Shown here: positions 37,407-48,992 of the stretch, piece by piece
How the letters are laid out: every line of letters starts with the position of its first letter
Numbering within the stretch: the first letter of the stretch is position 1
DNA from: Progne subis subis
Lineage: Eukaryota; Chordata; Aves; Passeriformes; Hirundinidae
Length of the DNA stretch: 64,000 nt
Assembly: GCA_022316685.1 (NCBI GenBank)
Contig: JAKJHU010000023.1
Coordinates: 6,249,192-6,313,191, forward strand
Direction of reading: 5' to 3'
Program-made: the position numbers and the translations under genes
The notes under the pieces: generated by a model
Database searches by the model: none
Seen by the model: only the letters and a program-made list of their open reading frames with translations
What the model was told of the DNA's origin: nothing

Positions 37407-40400
37407 AAAGGAAGGCTGCAAAATGAGTTGATAATTAGTTTTGGCTATGTGTTCAAAATATAGAGTAATTTTTCCCCTTCCCTAACAGGACTGGGAAAAA
37501 CAGCAGTGAGCATAAACAGCAGCAAGGGAAACTTAGGATAAACATAGAGTAATGTTTCCTGATGTAAAAGACAGCCAACCCTTCCACCACTGGAGGATTG
37601 TAAAGTGTAAGTTGGACAAATTGATCATGAAATCCTACCAGAAGAAAAGACAGAGAGTAGATAGTGTCTTCTGTCTCTATTTTTAAATTTCTACGACGTT
37701 TGGGGAACCTTTCTGTTGGGCTGGCTTTAGCTTCTTGACAACCTCTTCTGTGGCAAGCCACAAAGCTGAATTCCAGTGAAAGTGTCAACCAGCAGGAGCC
37801 ATTTGGTATGGCTGCGGAATACATAGTTCTAGAAGTGACAGAAGATGCCCAGGTCTTTGGGATTTACAGCTAAGGATTGAACAAAAAAACCAGTTCCTGA
37901 GATTTGAAAACTTTGCTTCTGAACCTCCATTTTTCTAAGGAGCACTTCAACCTTTCATTCTCTGCTACAAGTATCTACAACTATTGCATACACAAAAAAA
38001 ATGAACAAGCGAGGTGCTTCTGAGCAGTGAAGGGAAATGGGCTTTATGGAATTATTGTATTTGCACTTGTAGGAACTGCAGAGGGGCTACAGCGATTGCA
38101 GTGCTGGATTGAAAAGAGTATTTATTCTGAAATTATGTAAGTCACCTGTCCTTGACCCTGTCTTCCAAGGAAATTGATACTGTACCTGGCATTACGTGTG
38201 CCACTAGATTTCAGCTAGCTTTGACATATAGTTATTTTTCATCTTGTATTGAAGTCCTTCATTCACAGTTTTCCCCAGGTTTTTGTACAAAATCTTTTTT
38301 TAAAGTTTTGTCATATAGAAAATAATTTTCCAATTCACCTGGTAGCTTTCTGACAGCTTTTGTGAAAGAACAAAAAGTGACTTATTTCCTCTTCTATTGA
38401 CAATATCACCTCAACTTCAACATGTTTCCAAAGTGCTCTGCTTTGCTTTCTGTATGCTTTTAGTTACAGCTCTTGTGTCTTTGGAAAAGTGAGGTTTTCT
38501 TCCCGTCCTCCTGAGAGCTGCCCTGTTCCCCTTAGAGCTTTTATTTTCTTTTCCCTTTGCTATCTTGGTATTGACAGGATCTTCATTACTATCTGATTCT
38601 GTCACCTCTCACTCTTTAATGATGCCATCTCTCTGCTTCAAAAGTGTTTCTAGGGTTACTGCAGTATCTGTCCAGGTGTTTTGGAGCAGTCATGCTCAGA
38701 TCCCCAGTCACTGTGCCCCCACCATGGCACAGGCAGATCCTTCTCAGTTATGCTCCATGTGTGTCATGTGCCTCTCGAACTGCTCCAAAGACAAAGAGAG
38801 GCTTGGATCACCTTAATTTAGCAATTAGTGTACCAGTGAGAGCCAGGAGCATCCCAAGGTCCTCTGGCAGCTCTAGCTGTTAGTGATATGCCCTAACTGC
38901 AGGAGAGCAAGGGCAGGCTGCAGGTGGGTCTTTGTCTCCCTGCCCCCCCTTCCTTTTAGAAGCATTTTCTTGACATGTCTCCTCACAGCCAAAGTTAATC
39001 TGTCTTTACCAACATACAGATGCCACAGGCTGATGATTCCTAGGTAACATTCCTATGGAAAAGCAAAGACCTTGCTCTTGTGAAGTCGAGTAATAATTTC
39101 ATTTATTATCCTTTAAAAATGTGGTTGCCACTATGCAGGTGAAAAAAAAAAAACAAAACAACAAAGTAGCCACTAGTATTTCTCAGGAGCCACAAGCTGC
39201 ACTGTACACGCTGCTCTCGACAGCACAGCGGTGAAAGTGCCCTTTAGGTTCGTAACAATTCCTAGCAATATTAACGTCAGCTATTTTTTTTTAAACAACA
39301 GTTTTTCATTCAGTTGGGGAACACCCATCAGCTAGGTGCTCCACAGCTGGGTGAACCATAATTAGTCTTCACATTTAAAGCAGCTGTGAGCCCTGGGGCA
39401 GCAGCCTCAGAAGGAGGGGGCAGTGATGGTCTCTGAGCCGTGTTGCAGGAGGCTGGTGCTGATTGCTGAGCTCTGTGTGACACACTCTGAATGCTCACAG
39501 CACTGCACAAACACAGCTATTTAAGTCATTCCCCCGTTTTCAGTGTCTGTCTCCAGCACACCATGAAATTTTTATTTTTGTAAGCTAATCCAACCCTGCC
39601 TCCCTGATAAGCATGGCTTTAAACTTAATTGTTTGTTTGTTGAGGAGGAGGGAGGAAGCAGCAAGGAAAGCATCGCACACTGACGCCATCAAGCACAGGA
39701 GAGAAAAGCAAAACGTCTCCAGCTACAGGTGGCACCTAAACAAATGCTGAACAAGGCAGTTCATCAATATTCTTGCCCTGTGCTTCCTGGGCTGTCTTTC
39801 TCTCAGTCTTAACTTGACAGACTGGTGATTGCCCATTTTTTCCCAAGAGACACCACTAAAGCCTATCAGAGGAACTTGCCATGTCTATTCTTAGCCTCCA
39901 GATCTATTGTGGAAGAAGAGAGGTGGTGTTCTTCTGCTAGCCAAGACAAAAAAGTATCAGCTGCCTGCATGCTGATAAAAGCAAAGCTGCAATTTTACAC
40001 TTCAGTTTCATATGTGCTGTGTTGGGCTGCTTCAGCTCCCTGTCACTGCAAGATTTGGTTTATATTAGAAAAGCTCACATTCTGGGGAGCAGCAGTAGGT
40101 AACAGGAGGGTACCTCCACTTTCTCTCTTAGAAAAATCACTCCTAAGCAAGAAAAAACCCTGTCCTCACAATCACAGAAAATGTACACCAGAGGCATACA
40201 AAATAATAAAATACAAGGCAAGTTTTAGATGGTTCAGATGTGCACATGACGCTATAAAGAGACTCATTTTATACCAGGGAGAAGTGATTCCTTCTTTTCT
40301 ACTTTATCCTGAACAAGCTATGGGACAACATTCGCTGCAGAGGGCAAAGTGATCCCTTATCAGCGATCCCCAGGGGATTTTCTGCTTCAGCCCCCACAGC

Positions 40401-40878
40401 CTTTAAGCCTTTACCATCACTGTAACATTATGCAGCTGGCTCTAGAGCAGAACAGATGCGATTCAAAAGCCCTGGTGGCGTAATTCTCAGTACTTGCGTG
40501 AGGGAACCTGCGGGCCTCGCACACAGACGATGAGACAACACAGCTGTCCTTGCAGGTCCTGCCTGTGACCCTGTGCATTCAACAATCAGGAGGAAAAACT
40601 CCCTCCCCTCCACACTCCTGGAGGGCTGATGCAGGTCACACATGAATGAAGGCAGCTATTTCACGCTTGGCTTGCAGAGGGCACAGCATGCGTGTCTGGG
40701 GAGCGGGGAGAGGAGGGAATGGGGGAAGGAGGAGAAGAAATCAGGGTAATGGAACTTGAGTCTGTCCTTAAATCATTCACAACACCAGCTGGATGTGAAT
40801 GCAATTCACTTAAGAGACTTTGGTTTTTTACCATTTGTTTGGTTTTCTCTTTATAATTTGTCTAAGGAAGCTTTTACT

Positions 40879-40933
40879 GTGGGTTTTTTGCTTGTTTGTT
40901 TTTTTGTTTTGTTTTTGTTTGTTGGTTTTTTTC
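40879..40933. repeat. T/G low-complexity tract
   Basis: GTTT and GTTTT units with one C, of the same type as the other T/G tracts. Confidence 0.85.
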
Positions 40934-41468
40934 AGAATTCTTAAGCCCTCTTTTGTCCTCTCTCTTCAACTCAGTGTAGTTAGAGACTGCCTACTTTATC
41001 TCCAAGTCCCAGGAAACCCCAGGGACTGCCCTCCCAAAACCTCTTAAAGTTTTGAGTTCACTCATTGGGTACATTGGAAAATAACCAATAACATTCCTTT
41101 AGCAAGGACATAGCTGGCTGATCAAACCCAGTGGGAATTTTGAAGAGATGCATCTAATTCAGCTCATGCACGCTATCCATGATTCTGCTGTACAGATCTT
41201 GAGGCCAGTAAAAACCTAAAATTTATTCCAAGATCATCTCAGATAACATGGAACTGATGAATGTAATTGTTCATTCCTCTTGGTAAGCATGATTACAAGC
41301 CATGACACTTCCTTGCATGAAATCAAAGCAAACTGAGTCAGTAAAAACTGCCTGTTGGAGGTGTTTTATTTAGAGACAATTGCAATTCAGGGTCTTAAAA
41401 CATTTCAGAGAGAAACAGAAAAAATACACAAGTCTTGCTGAGGAAGCAAGTTTTGAACCAAATAATCT

Positions 41469-41510
41469 AAAAAAAAAAATTTTTTTTTTTGTTTTGTTTT
41501 TTTTTTTTGG
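41469..41510. repeat. A11-T11 junction followed by T/G run
   Basis: Eleven A are followed directly by eleven T (41469-41490), a perfect self-complementary 22-mer, then GTTTTG and a further T run. Confidence 0.9.
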
Positions 41511-44229
41511 AAACATTATTTTTGGAGAGTGCACAGGAAAAATAACTTGGATAAAGTTGTTGGCACATATTTGGCATGGAAGGCACTAGGAAGGTGACAG
41601 GTTTCTTCTTTTGAGGAACCATCTTGCACTCTTGCAAGAGCCAAGTATTCCTCTTGGATCAGGCACGCTCTGACTGGGATGTGTCTCTGTCTCTGCAATG
41701 CTGCACTTACAGAGTAATGTATCAAAGCCAGTGCACATTAATTTTAATTCCTATGACTATGCCACGCTGTAAATTGAGGTGATTCATGAATCATTCAGCT
41801 GGAGAGGCAGCTTCCAGGAGAGAGGTAAGGCAGATGGTTGTGACAGCTAAACCTCCCCAGCTATCCCAGCTTTAGCTTACCCATCTAGGGCAGTGTTCTT
41901 ATTTACTTTCCTACTGCAGTCCTGTGAAGACAAAATATCTCTTCTCCCCTGCAGCTTATTCAGCTTTCCTTCTCCCAGGGGCTACCCAGAGCTGTCACCT
42001 CACCCTTATTTGTTCCTAATCAGCTCCAGATGAAATGAGAAAGGAAAGCCACACAGCTTCACCTGTAGCCTGCTGGTAAGAAAGTACTTTTTTGGACTAC
42101 AAGGGAGGAGAGCCTGTCTCAGCACCTCAGGCAATAATTCAGAGGAATAAGGACATGCAAGGGCAGGGCAGGAGAAGCTGAGTTGTCTCTGGTATCAGCA
42201 ATAAATTACCCTACAAGCCAGGGAGAAAAGTGTTGTGTCTCCTTTTCTCAGTCAATGAGCAGTGTACAGAAGTGAAATGCTTCTGGAAGCAGGAGAAAAT
42301 GTGGGCTGAACATGGGATGTTGTGTTATCATCATATTGTGTGGCTCACAAGCTAGCTCGTTGTCTCTGTAAAGATCTGCCTTATAAAGATTTTTATCATG
42401 AGGGAACGTCCCTCCTGAAGTCACACTCGCTCATTTCTCTGTCTCCAAAGGAAAGACTCTCTGTATCCCTGAGAGGAGGGCAGCTTCTCCCCAGGCTGTG
42501 ATGCACAATCCATGGCAATTCAGGCAGGGCTCCCTGGGAGCTTTCCCATCCCAGGGTAATTCAGCTCTTGCCTGCCTTCTAATCCCTGGGATGTTAAGAG
42601 CAGACACCCACACAGCTCCAGCTCTGGGAAATGCTTTCACCATGAGGGATCTCAAAGCCCATCAGTGGCACCAGGGTTCAGCTCTCTGGCTGTTCTCTGA
42701 AGCTCAGTAGTCCAGAGTTGTCCTTGGGCCTTCCCTGCTCTCCTAAGGCTCACACAAAATGTGAGGCATAGATATGGACCCAAGAAGTGCCCCAAGCCCG
42801 GTGCTACAAGAGGATATGCTACTTCCAAACCAGCACTGCAATAACATGAGATTTTAGAACCAGAGAGCTGAAAAGCTGAGGGAAGCCTCGGAATTTGCCT
42901 AATTTGCATTCTATCAATTTTGTAAACACCTCAGAAGGGATATAGCTGGAAAACTTGTTTCTACCATTAGATAGCACCTGCTTTGAATAGTAATGAACAA
43001 AAAGTGAAGAAAAGGAGAAAACAACGTTCTGCAGTTGTATTATGTCTCCTGCAGTTCAATGAAACAGCTCCCCGGTTTGAGCTCATGAACATTTACTGTA
43101 CGTTCATTTTATGGGCTTTGAGTAACTCTTCCCAGTTAAAGGGCTTTTTTCAGTACATATGGGCTTCCAAATATAGTCAAACCAATTTGCTTTGAAAAGC
43201 AATATATCTGCTAAAGGGCAGTTTTATTTTCCTTTAGGTAAAGCAGAACTTTTTATGCATAGCAGAATCCCGAAATATAAAGCCCACTAATTGGGGGCAG
43301 GGAGAGACAGCATACTAAGACTAGTTAAAAACCTGGTGAAATATTTCAAAATCTCAAAGGATCCTGACCTCACAACCTTTATAACAGCTATTCCCAACTA
43401 ATCAAGCTCCCTCCAGCACTTAAGCAGCAATGAGCAATCACTATTTTACTACCTATATGTCTATTAAACAACAAAAAAAAAAGTTTATACATTTGAAGCA
43501 TCATTTGTAGACATTACAGAGAAAATCACCAGTGATTGAAGAAAAGCAGGTGTGCCAAGAGATCTGATATGTAAAGCAATGAGACCTTGCTGCCACACTT
43601 TGTGCGTTGCCCCATTCATCCCTGCCCTCTCCCCACCTCAGACTCTGTTCTCATGAGCAGTTGAAGCTTGTTTTTTTCCTCTTGCTGCTGTAGCTCCATA
43701 AATCTGCAAGCCAAAGCCAAAACCTGGAGTTCAGAGACTTGTAGGGTCTGGGTGATATGTCTGCCAGCTGAGGACAGCAGGAGCAGAAAACCTACAGCCT
43801 GAGAGGGAAATTACCCAGAGTCTGCCAGTGAGACCATGCTGGCAGGGTGTGACACCTAAAGCTAAGCACGGTCTGTGATGTGCCAAGATGTGAACAACAT
43901 GCCCAGACCCTGATGGTAAGCAGTGGGAAGCCAGGTTCCAGTTCAGCTCCCCAGTGTCACATCCTGGGGCCACTCGAGACACCGAAGGGTAGCCAAGACA
44001 CCCACACAGGGCTGGCTGAGGTGATGTGGAGCTTGGGGTAGACCTCAGCCTCCTGATGGGAGAAAGGACATAAGACCTTTTAATAATTTAATACCGTTTG
44101 CTGCATTTAAGTACGTGAACCTTGACTCTACTCAGTCTAGTCAGCAAGGAGGTTCACCTGTAACAGATACCAACATTTGGCCTGGTCAATAGCTCTCCTC
44201 TGTCAATTAAGTATATTGACAGTATGGTT

Positions 44230-44431
44230 GTATTGGAATTACTAGGAAAAAATTCTACACTGATAGGGTAGACAAGCATTGGAACAGGCTGCCCAAGCAA
44301 GTGGTGGAAAATGATGAAAAATGTGTAGATGTAGTGTTAGAGACGTGGTTTAGTGGTGGACTTGGTAGTGCTGGGTTAATGGTTGGACTCAATGATCTTA
44401 AAGGTGTTTTCCAATCTAAATGATTGGGTGA
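44230..44431 (+). mobile_element. Short CR1 3' UTR fragment
   Basis: GACAAGCATTGGAACAGGCT, then AGTGTTAGAGACGTGGTTTA, then TTGGACTCAATGATCTTAAA and a TTTTCCAATCTAAATGATT end. These follow the CR1 3' UTR in order, like the copy ending at 18237 but starting further 3'. The terminal octamers have decayed. Confidence 0.92.
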
Positions 44432-47202
44432 ATTGCACTCTAAATGTAGTTACATACCCGAATTCCTACCCGCCTCTGGGGCATACACGCCTCAATTCAC
44501 AAGGGAATAGGGCTGTTCATTTGGCAGAGAAGGGGGAACAGTTTGTTGTGGGTTGCAAAAGTGTATCGTCAGTCCCTGGAAACAACCTCTGGCTATTTTC
44601 CCCCTTGCATGACTGACTGAGTAAATGACAGGGCTGGAGAGCTCAGGTCCCCCTTACCTGCTCTTACCCTGTGTCTTACCCTAGTTTCATTATGTTGCAG
44701 CAGAAAAATAAATTTTGGATGTTACTCCTTACCTGGCCCCTCTGAAGCCTGGTCTTGGGTGTCTCACATTGACAATTACACAGTGAGGAGGAAAAACTGA
44801 GAGCTTTTGCTGCATAAGCATCCCTGTTGGAAGAGGCTACCAGGACAGGGGAGGCGCATATTTGCTGGTGGTGGGATTCCCTAACCAGAAAGCAGGAGAA
44901 GTGCCCTACACCACAAGAGGACACAACTGTTGAGATACAGCAGCACAACACACAAACAGGGTCCACAGAGTAACATTGCACCAAAATAAAACCCTGTGGG
45001 GGTATTATAGTTTTTTAACCATTATATTCTGAGAACCTCTCTGTATGATCTGGAAAAGCTTCTTCTCCAAACAGAGAGACATTCTGGACCTCTAATGTGC
45101 CTCAAGTGTTGACAAAATTACGCCACCCCCGCTGCAATGGCTCAAGAGCTAGGTCTTGTACCACCTCCAGGCAAGACATCAGAAAGCTCTTACATTTCAG
45201 CAACAGTTCTTGTCTTCCACAGCAGTTTGGGCTATTGTCTTAGTGGGAGTTTTTTATTTTTACTATTCAATACCTGCCACAATAAATCAAACTCCATATA
45301 TTATCAAGAAGCTCAGAGTAAGTTAGATATCAACGGATTAATTAAATATGATGGATAATGATTGCCAGCTAACATAGGCATTTGCAATGTTATCACATGT
45401 TTTAATAAACAGTCCTCAAATTAATTCATGAGGATGGTGCCTATTCTGAATGCATGCTTTGTGCCTTGCCTCCCCTGCCCCACTTCAAAGAACATTATCT
45501 GCTGCTGTTGTGTGGTAGCAAGCTCCTCTGCATATGGAAGCAGGTGCTCCCCAGCTATCACAGACTGACATCCAGCACCCTCACTGACGTGTAGATAATG
45601 TCAGCCTGGAAAGGTGGCAGGCAGCATCTTGTCCAGCCTTCCCTGTAGTATGGAAAGATAAGCATCTCCAGCTGTCAAAATCCTTCTCCTTTCTTCTGTA
45701 TGCAGAACTTACATCCCATTTGTGGCAGTTGAGGATGAGAGATATGCCCTTGGTTTAACGTGCTTTGCAGTTAATCCTCTCCAATTTAAAGCCAACAGCA
45801 GTAACTCAGTATATTAAGGGATTTGGTCATCCCATGTTTTAATTGCTGTCAGATTGACAGCGTCCCCCTTTATATTGTAATTCTCTTATGGTACTTATGC
45901 ATGCCTTGCATGTACAGGCTAAAGGGTATGAGGGAGTTTTATAAATCCCGGGGCCTGAGAGAAATGCAACCCTGGCCAGGAACAAAATGTGTGCCATCTC
46001 ATCAGGTGTTTTGTATCATTGCCTATCTCAATTTGCAGAAACAAGCTGCTTATAATTGCAGTGAAGAGGCTGATACCTGATGGTTAATATTTTAAGCACC
46101 TTAAATAGCACTTGATGATATAAGCTGGAGCTATCGTGCTTGCTCTAAACAGTGGCCTGTGATGACATAAACTTGATGTTTATGTGATTTCACTGTGACT
46201 GTATTTGTCTGAAAACTGTTGAGTCAGTAGCTGATTTCAATCAGCATTGACAAGGCTTCCAAGGGTATCCTACTTTTGCCAGCTTTGGTGAACATTGGAT
46301 ATCTGAATAGAGCTGAAAGAGACAGATTTAACACCCTGATGAGAGAAGAGGGAGAGATAAGGAAAGAAAGGAAAGATCAAAAAGAGAAAAGGGGACAGAG
46401 AAATATTCTCTGATTTTAGATGTCAGCACATTTGATGCCCGATGCAGACCTTGGTGTACCCACTGCTTGCCTTGTCCCTACTCCTGGCATCAGGCAACCC
46501 AGCCTGCACCCAGCAGCTAAAAAGCAGCACCTGGACTTTACACCCTGCCAAGCACAGTTACATTCAACAGCACAAAGACACCTGAACTTACTGCTCTGAG
46601 GTTTCCTGTGCTCCACTCCAGTGCATGGACCTCCATGGGCTGGGGGGAAACAAATGTGTGGAAAACCAGGAAGCTGAAAGAAAACACATTTCACTTCTTC
46701 AGGTAGGAGATGATTACTTTCAGCCACTACAACAGCTTGTCATTGGTCTCTCCTGAGTATTTGTGCACAATTGGGCTTCAACTAGGAGGACTCTGAGCAG
46801 CCCTCAGTCATGCCCCAAGGCTATAAATTCCTGGGAGCAGAGGTAGGGACAGATCCAACTCTCCCTCAGCCTGGTGGAGACCTCTAACTGGTGATTCATT
46901 GCACAGCAGGACAAGCATCTGGCTGCTTTACTGATGAGGGAACTGATGAAGCTGCACAACTCCAGAGCATGTGTTGCCTCCCTCTTGGAGGCAGGCATTT
47001 GACAGCAGTTGAAAACCAGACTACCTTCGGTAACTCTGCTCTTGGCACTTCATGTCCCACAGATCCATTCTGACACACCTTACCCTATCTGTTCACTGCA
47101 TAAAGGATCCAGAGAGGATCCACTCCGATGGATTCCTCCTCCATTCCTCCCGCCTGGCACCCACTGCCCCATGCTGACTCTGTCCTGTTCAACAGGTGTA
47201 GA
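44432..47202. other. Unique noncoding stretch
   Basis: No gene is recognised. It contains an 8-bp-arm inverted repeat with forkhead-like cores at 46165-46185 and an AP-1-like TGAGTCA at 46220-46226 within unique sequence. An exon-like segment ending in GTAAGT near 45319 lacks a convincing acceptor and has no recognisable product. Confidence 0.55.
46165..46185. repeat. Inverted repeat ACATAAAC-N5-GTTTATGT
   Basis: Perfect 8-bp arms around TTGAT. Each arm holds a forkhead-type core (ATAAAC / GTTTAT). An AP-1-like TGAGTCA follows 35 bp downstream. The pattern is seen directly and the function is unknown. Confidence 0.6.
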
Positions 47203-47700
47203 GCCATAGGAATGTTTGTGTTGGAAAGGTCCTTAAAGATCAAGGTAGTGATTCTGCAGCTGGGGAACAGCCTTCCCAGGCCTGCAGACAGGCTGAGGTG
47301 GGGGAACACTTCTAGAGATGGTCAAGTTCAACCCCCATCAGTCCAGGTGTGTCTCACCAGGGCCGAGTCACTTTTCCTAATGCAGCCCAAGGTGCTGTTC
47401 ACCTTTTTTACGGGTGGGGACGTTGCTGGCTCCTGCCAAAGCTGGTGTCCACCAGGACCCCCTCAACCTTCTCTGCAAAGATGCTTGAGAGTCAGATGGC
47501 CCCTGGCAGGTTCTGGTGCCTGGGATTTCCTCCCCAGAGGCAGGACTTTACACTTTCCCTGGTTAAACTTCACAAGGTTCCTGACAACCTGTTTCTCCTG
47601 CCTGTTGAGGTCCCTTGGGGTGTCAGCAGGACTTTCTGGTGCACCTGATACTCCTCCCACTTTTGTACCAGCTCCAAGGCTTACACTTTCCCACAGGCAA
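47203..47700 (-). mobile_element. CR1 LINE 3' end
   Basis: The plus strand opens CCATAGGAATGTTTGTGTTGG and AAAGGTCCTTAAAGATCA, the complement of a CR1 terminus. It continues through GTGTGTCTCACCAGGGCCGA (about 47347), GTGTCCACCAGGACCCCCTC (about 47447), a GCAGGACTTTACACTTTCCC region and CCTGTTGAGGTCCCTTGG (about 47600). These are complements of the CR1 reverse-transcriptase C-terminal coding region. Read on the minus strand, LVKFNQGKCKVLPLGRKS is clear near 47520-47575. Internal losses are evident compared with the fuller copies. The complementary (plus) strand is open for 196 codons, which is not a gene. Confidence 0.92.
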
Positions 47701-48313
47701 GAGACTACTGTGGAATGACACCTGTCTTGGTGTGAGCTAATTGCAGCAGTGGGATAATTGCTCCAGCAGTTCCAGCCAGGGCTGAACCTTCTGTTCAGGG
47801 TGGGCACCAAGAGATCAGGACAGGAATCTGGTCTATTTACTACTCTACAAGTAAAATTACAATTCTAGGGAATTTACAAATGAACGTGTCTGAAATTCCT
47901 TAGATGTGTAAACAGGGAGACCATGCCTTCTTTGTAACTCACCTTAAAGTGTTATTATCTGCTTTGCAACTCTTTGTCTGAAAAAGTATTTCATCTGAAC
48001 TAACTGCTGTGCAGGACTGAACCAGTGTTTAATTCTGAGACATGCTAGATACAGCAAAACCACAATTCTACCTCCAACACAAATGCTTGACTCCCCAACC
48101 TTATATTTGCTCAGGCCCAACAAAAAGTCATGTTTCTTATTGCTTTTTCTACTTGTAGCCACTAGAAATGAGTATAAAAGAAAAAAGAAAAAGTGGAAAA
48201 AACTCAGAATCTGAAAATTTTAGTGCAGTGCTACTGGAAATATGAGTGTATTTTTAAGGCTGGTCCATTTGACTACTTTCATGCCAATGAAAAGGAAAGT
48301 AAGTGAAAATGTC
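47701..48313. other. Unique noncoding stretch
   Basis: No feature is recognised between the CR1 and the T/G tract. Confidence 0.6.
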
Positions 48314-48450
48314 GGTTGGTGGTGTGGGGTTTTTTTTTGTTGGGTTTTTTTTTTGTTTTTTTGTTTTGTTTTTTTTTTTGTGTGTGTGTGTGTGTTTTGT
48401 TTGGTGGTTTTTTGTGTGTTTGGGGTTTGTTTTTGTTTTTTTTTTTGGTG
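48314..48450. repeat. 137-nt uninterrupted T/G tract with (TG)n
   Basis: Every base on the plus strand is T or G. It contains poly(T) runs, several GGG/GGGG blocks and a (GT)9-like run near 48380-48395. A second T/G tract follows at 48475-48526. Confidence 0.95.
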
Positions 48451-48474
48451 ACCCTCTGTTTTACCTTTCCACAA

Positions 48475-48526
48475 GTGGTTTTTTTTGGTTTTGGTGTTTT
48501 TTGTTGTTGTTGTTTTGTTTTTTTGT
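48475..48526. repeat. Second T/G tract
   Basis: TTTTGG and (GTT)n units; only 24 bp of mixed sequence separate it from the preceding tract. Confidence 0.9.
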
Positions 48527-48908
48527 CTGAACAGAGGATTTTACATATATTTTTACTGTAGATGAAGTAAACAGAAAAAATGGCAATGTAAAATTGCAAC
48601 TGTGTCTTGGGGAAAGGTAGGGAAGATGACGAATCTATAATCACACCTCTGTCAGCCAGGCTGCTCTCAGCTCAGATGGCTGGATGGTGCTCTCTAGGTA
48701 TAATGGAGATCTATAAATAGCTGCATCATTATATAACCCAGCAGCAGTCTCATTCCCTTTCTAAATATAGGCTGTGCAGCAAAGGACAGTCTGGTGATGT
48801 GTTGCTCCTGAAACCGGTTAATAGCGTGACTCACAGTGCCCAGCTCATAAAAATGAAATGTGTGCCTTGGAAGCACCACACTGGATAGGGTGAATTTACA
48901 CGAGAAAA
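48527..48908. other. Unique spacer between low-complexity tracts
   Basis: About 380 bp of mixed, non-repetitive sequence with no gene recognised. Confidence 0.6.
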
Positions 48909-48992
48909 ACAAAAAACAAAACAGAACAAAAAAAAAAAAAAAAAAAAAAAAAAACCAAAACAAAACAAAACAAAATTTAGATTTTGTTTTGT
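48909..48992. repeat. A/C tract with A27 run and hairpin
   Basis: CAAAAA units, a 27-A run (48928-48954) and (CAAAA)n. The 3' part forms a perfect inverted repeat with 12-bp arms (48965-48976 and 48981-48992) around a 4-nt spacer. Confidence 0.9.

Larger units (their letters stand above)
36336..44229. other. Long unique noncoding stretch with T/G tracts
   Basis: No gene is recognised. It holds T/G tracts at 37321-37406, 40879-40933 and 41480-41510, a relatively CpG-rich patch at 40440-40720, and one plus-strand open frame of 175 codons (39825-40352) without visible domains. The frame begins at an arbitrary ATG, has no splice context or coding bias that I can see, and is judged fortuitous. 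Confidence 0.55.

Noticed and set aside
39825..40352. 175-codon plus-strand open frame
   Set aside because: No domain, repeat of residues, signal peptide or splice context. Composition changes along its length, and frames of this size are expected by chance in 64 kb.
45218..45320. Exon-like segment before GTAAGT near 45319
   Set aside because: The acceptor is mediocre and the peptide is a hydrophobic, AT-rich-composition product without family resemblance.
48220..48644. Overlapping low-complexity frames on both strands
   Set aside because: Produced by the T/G-only tracts, not coding.
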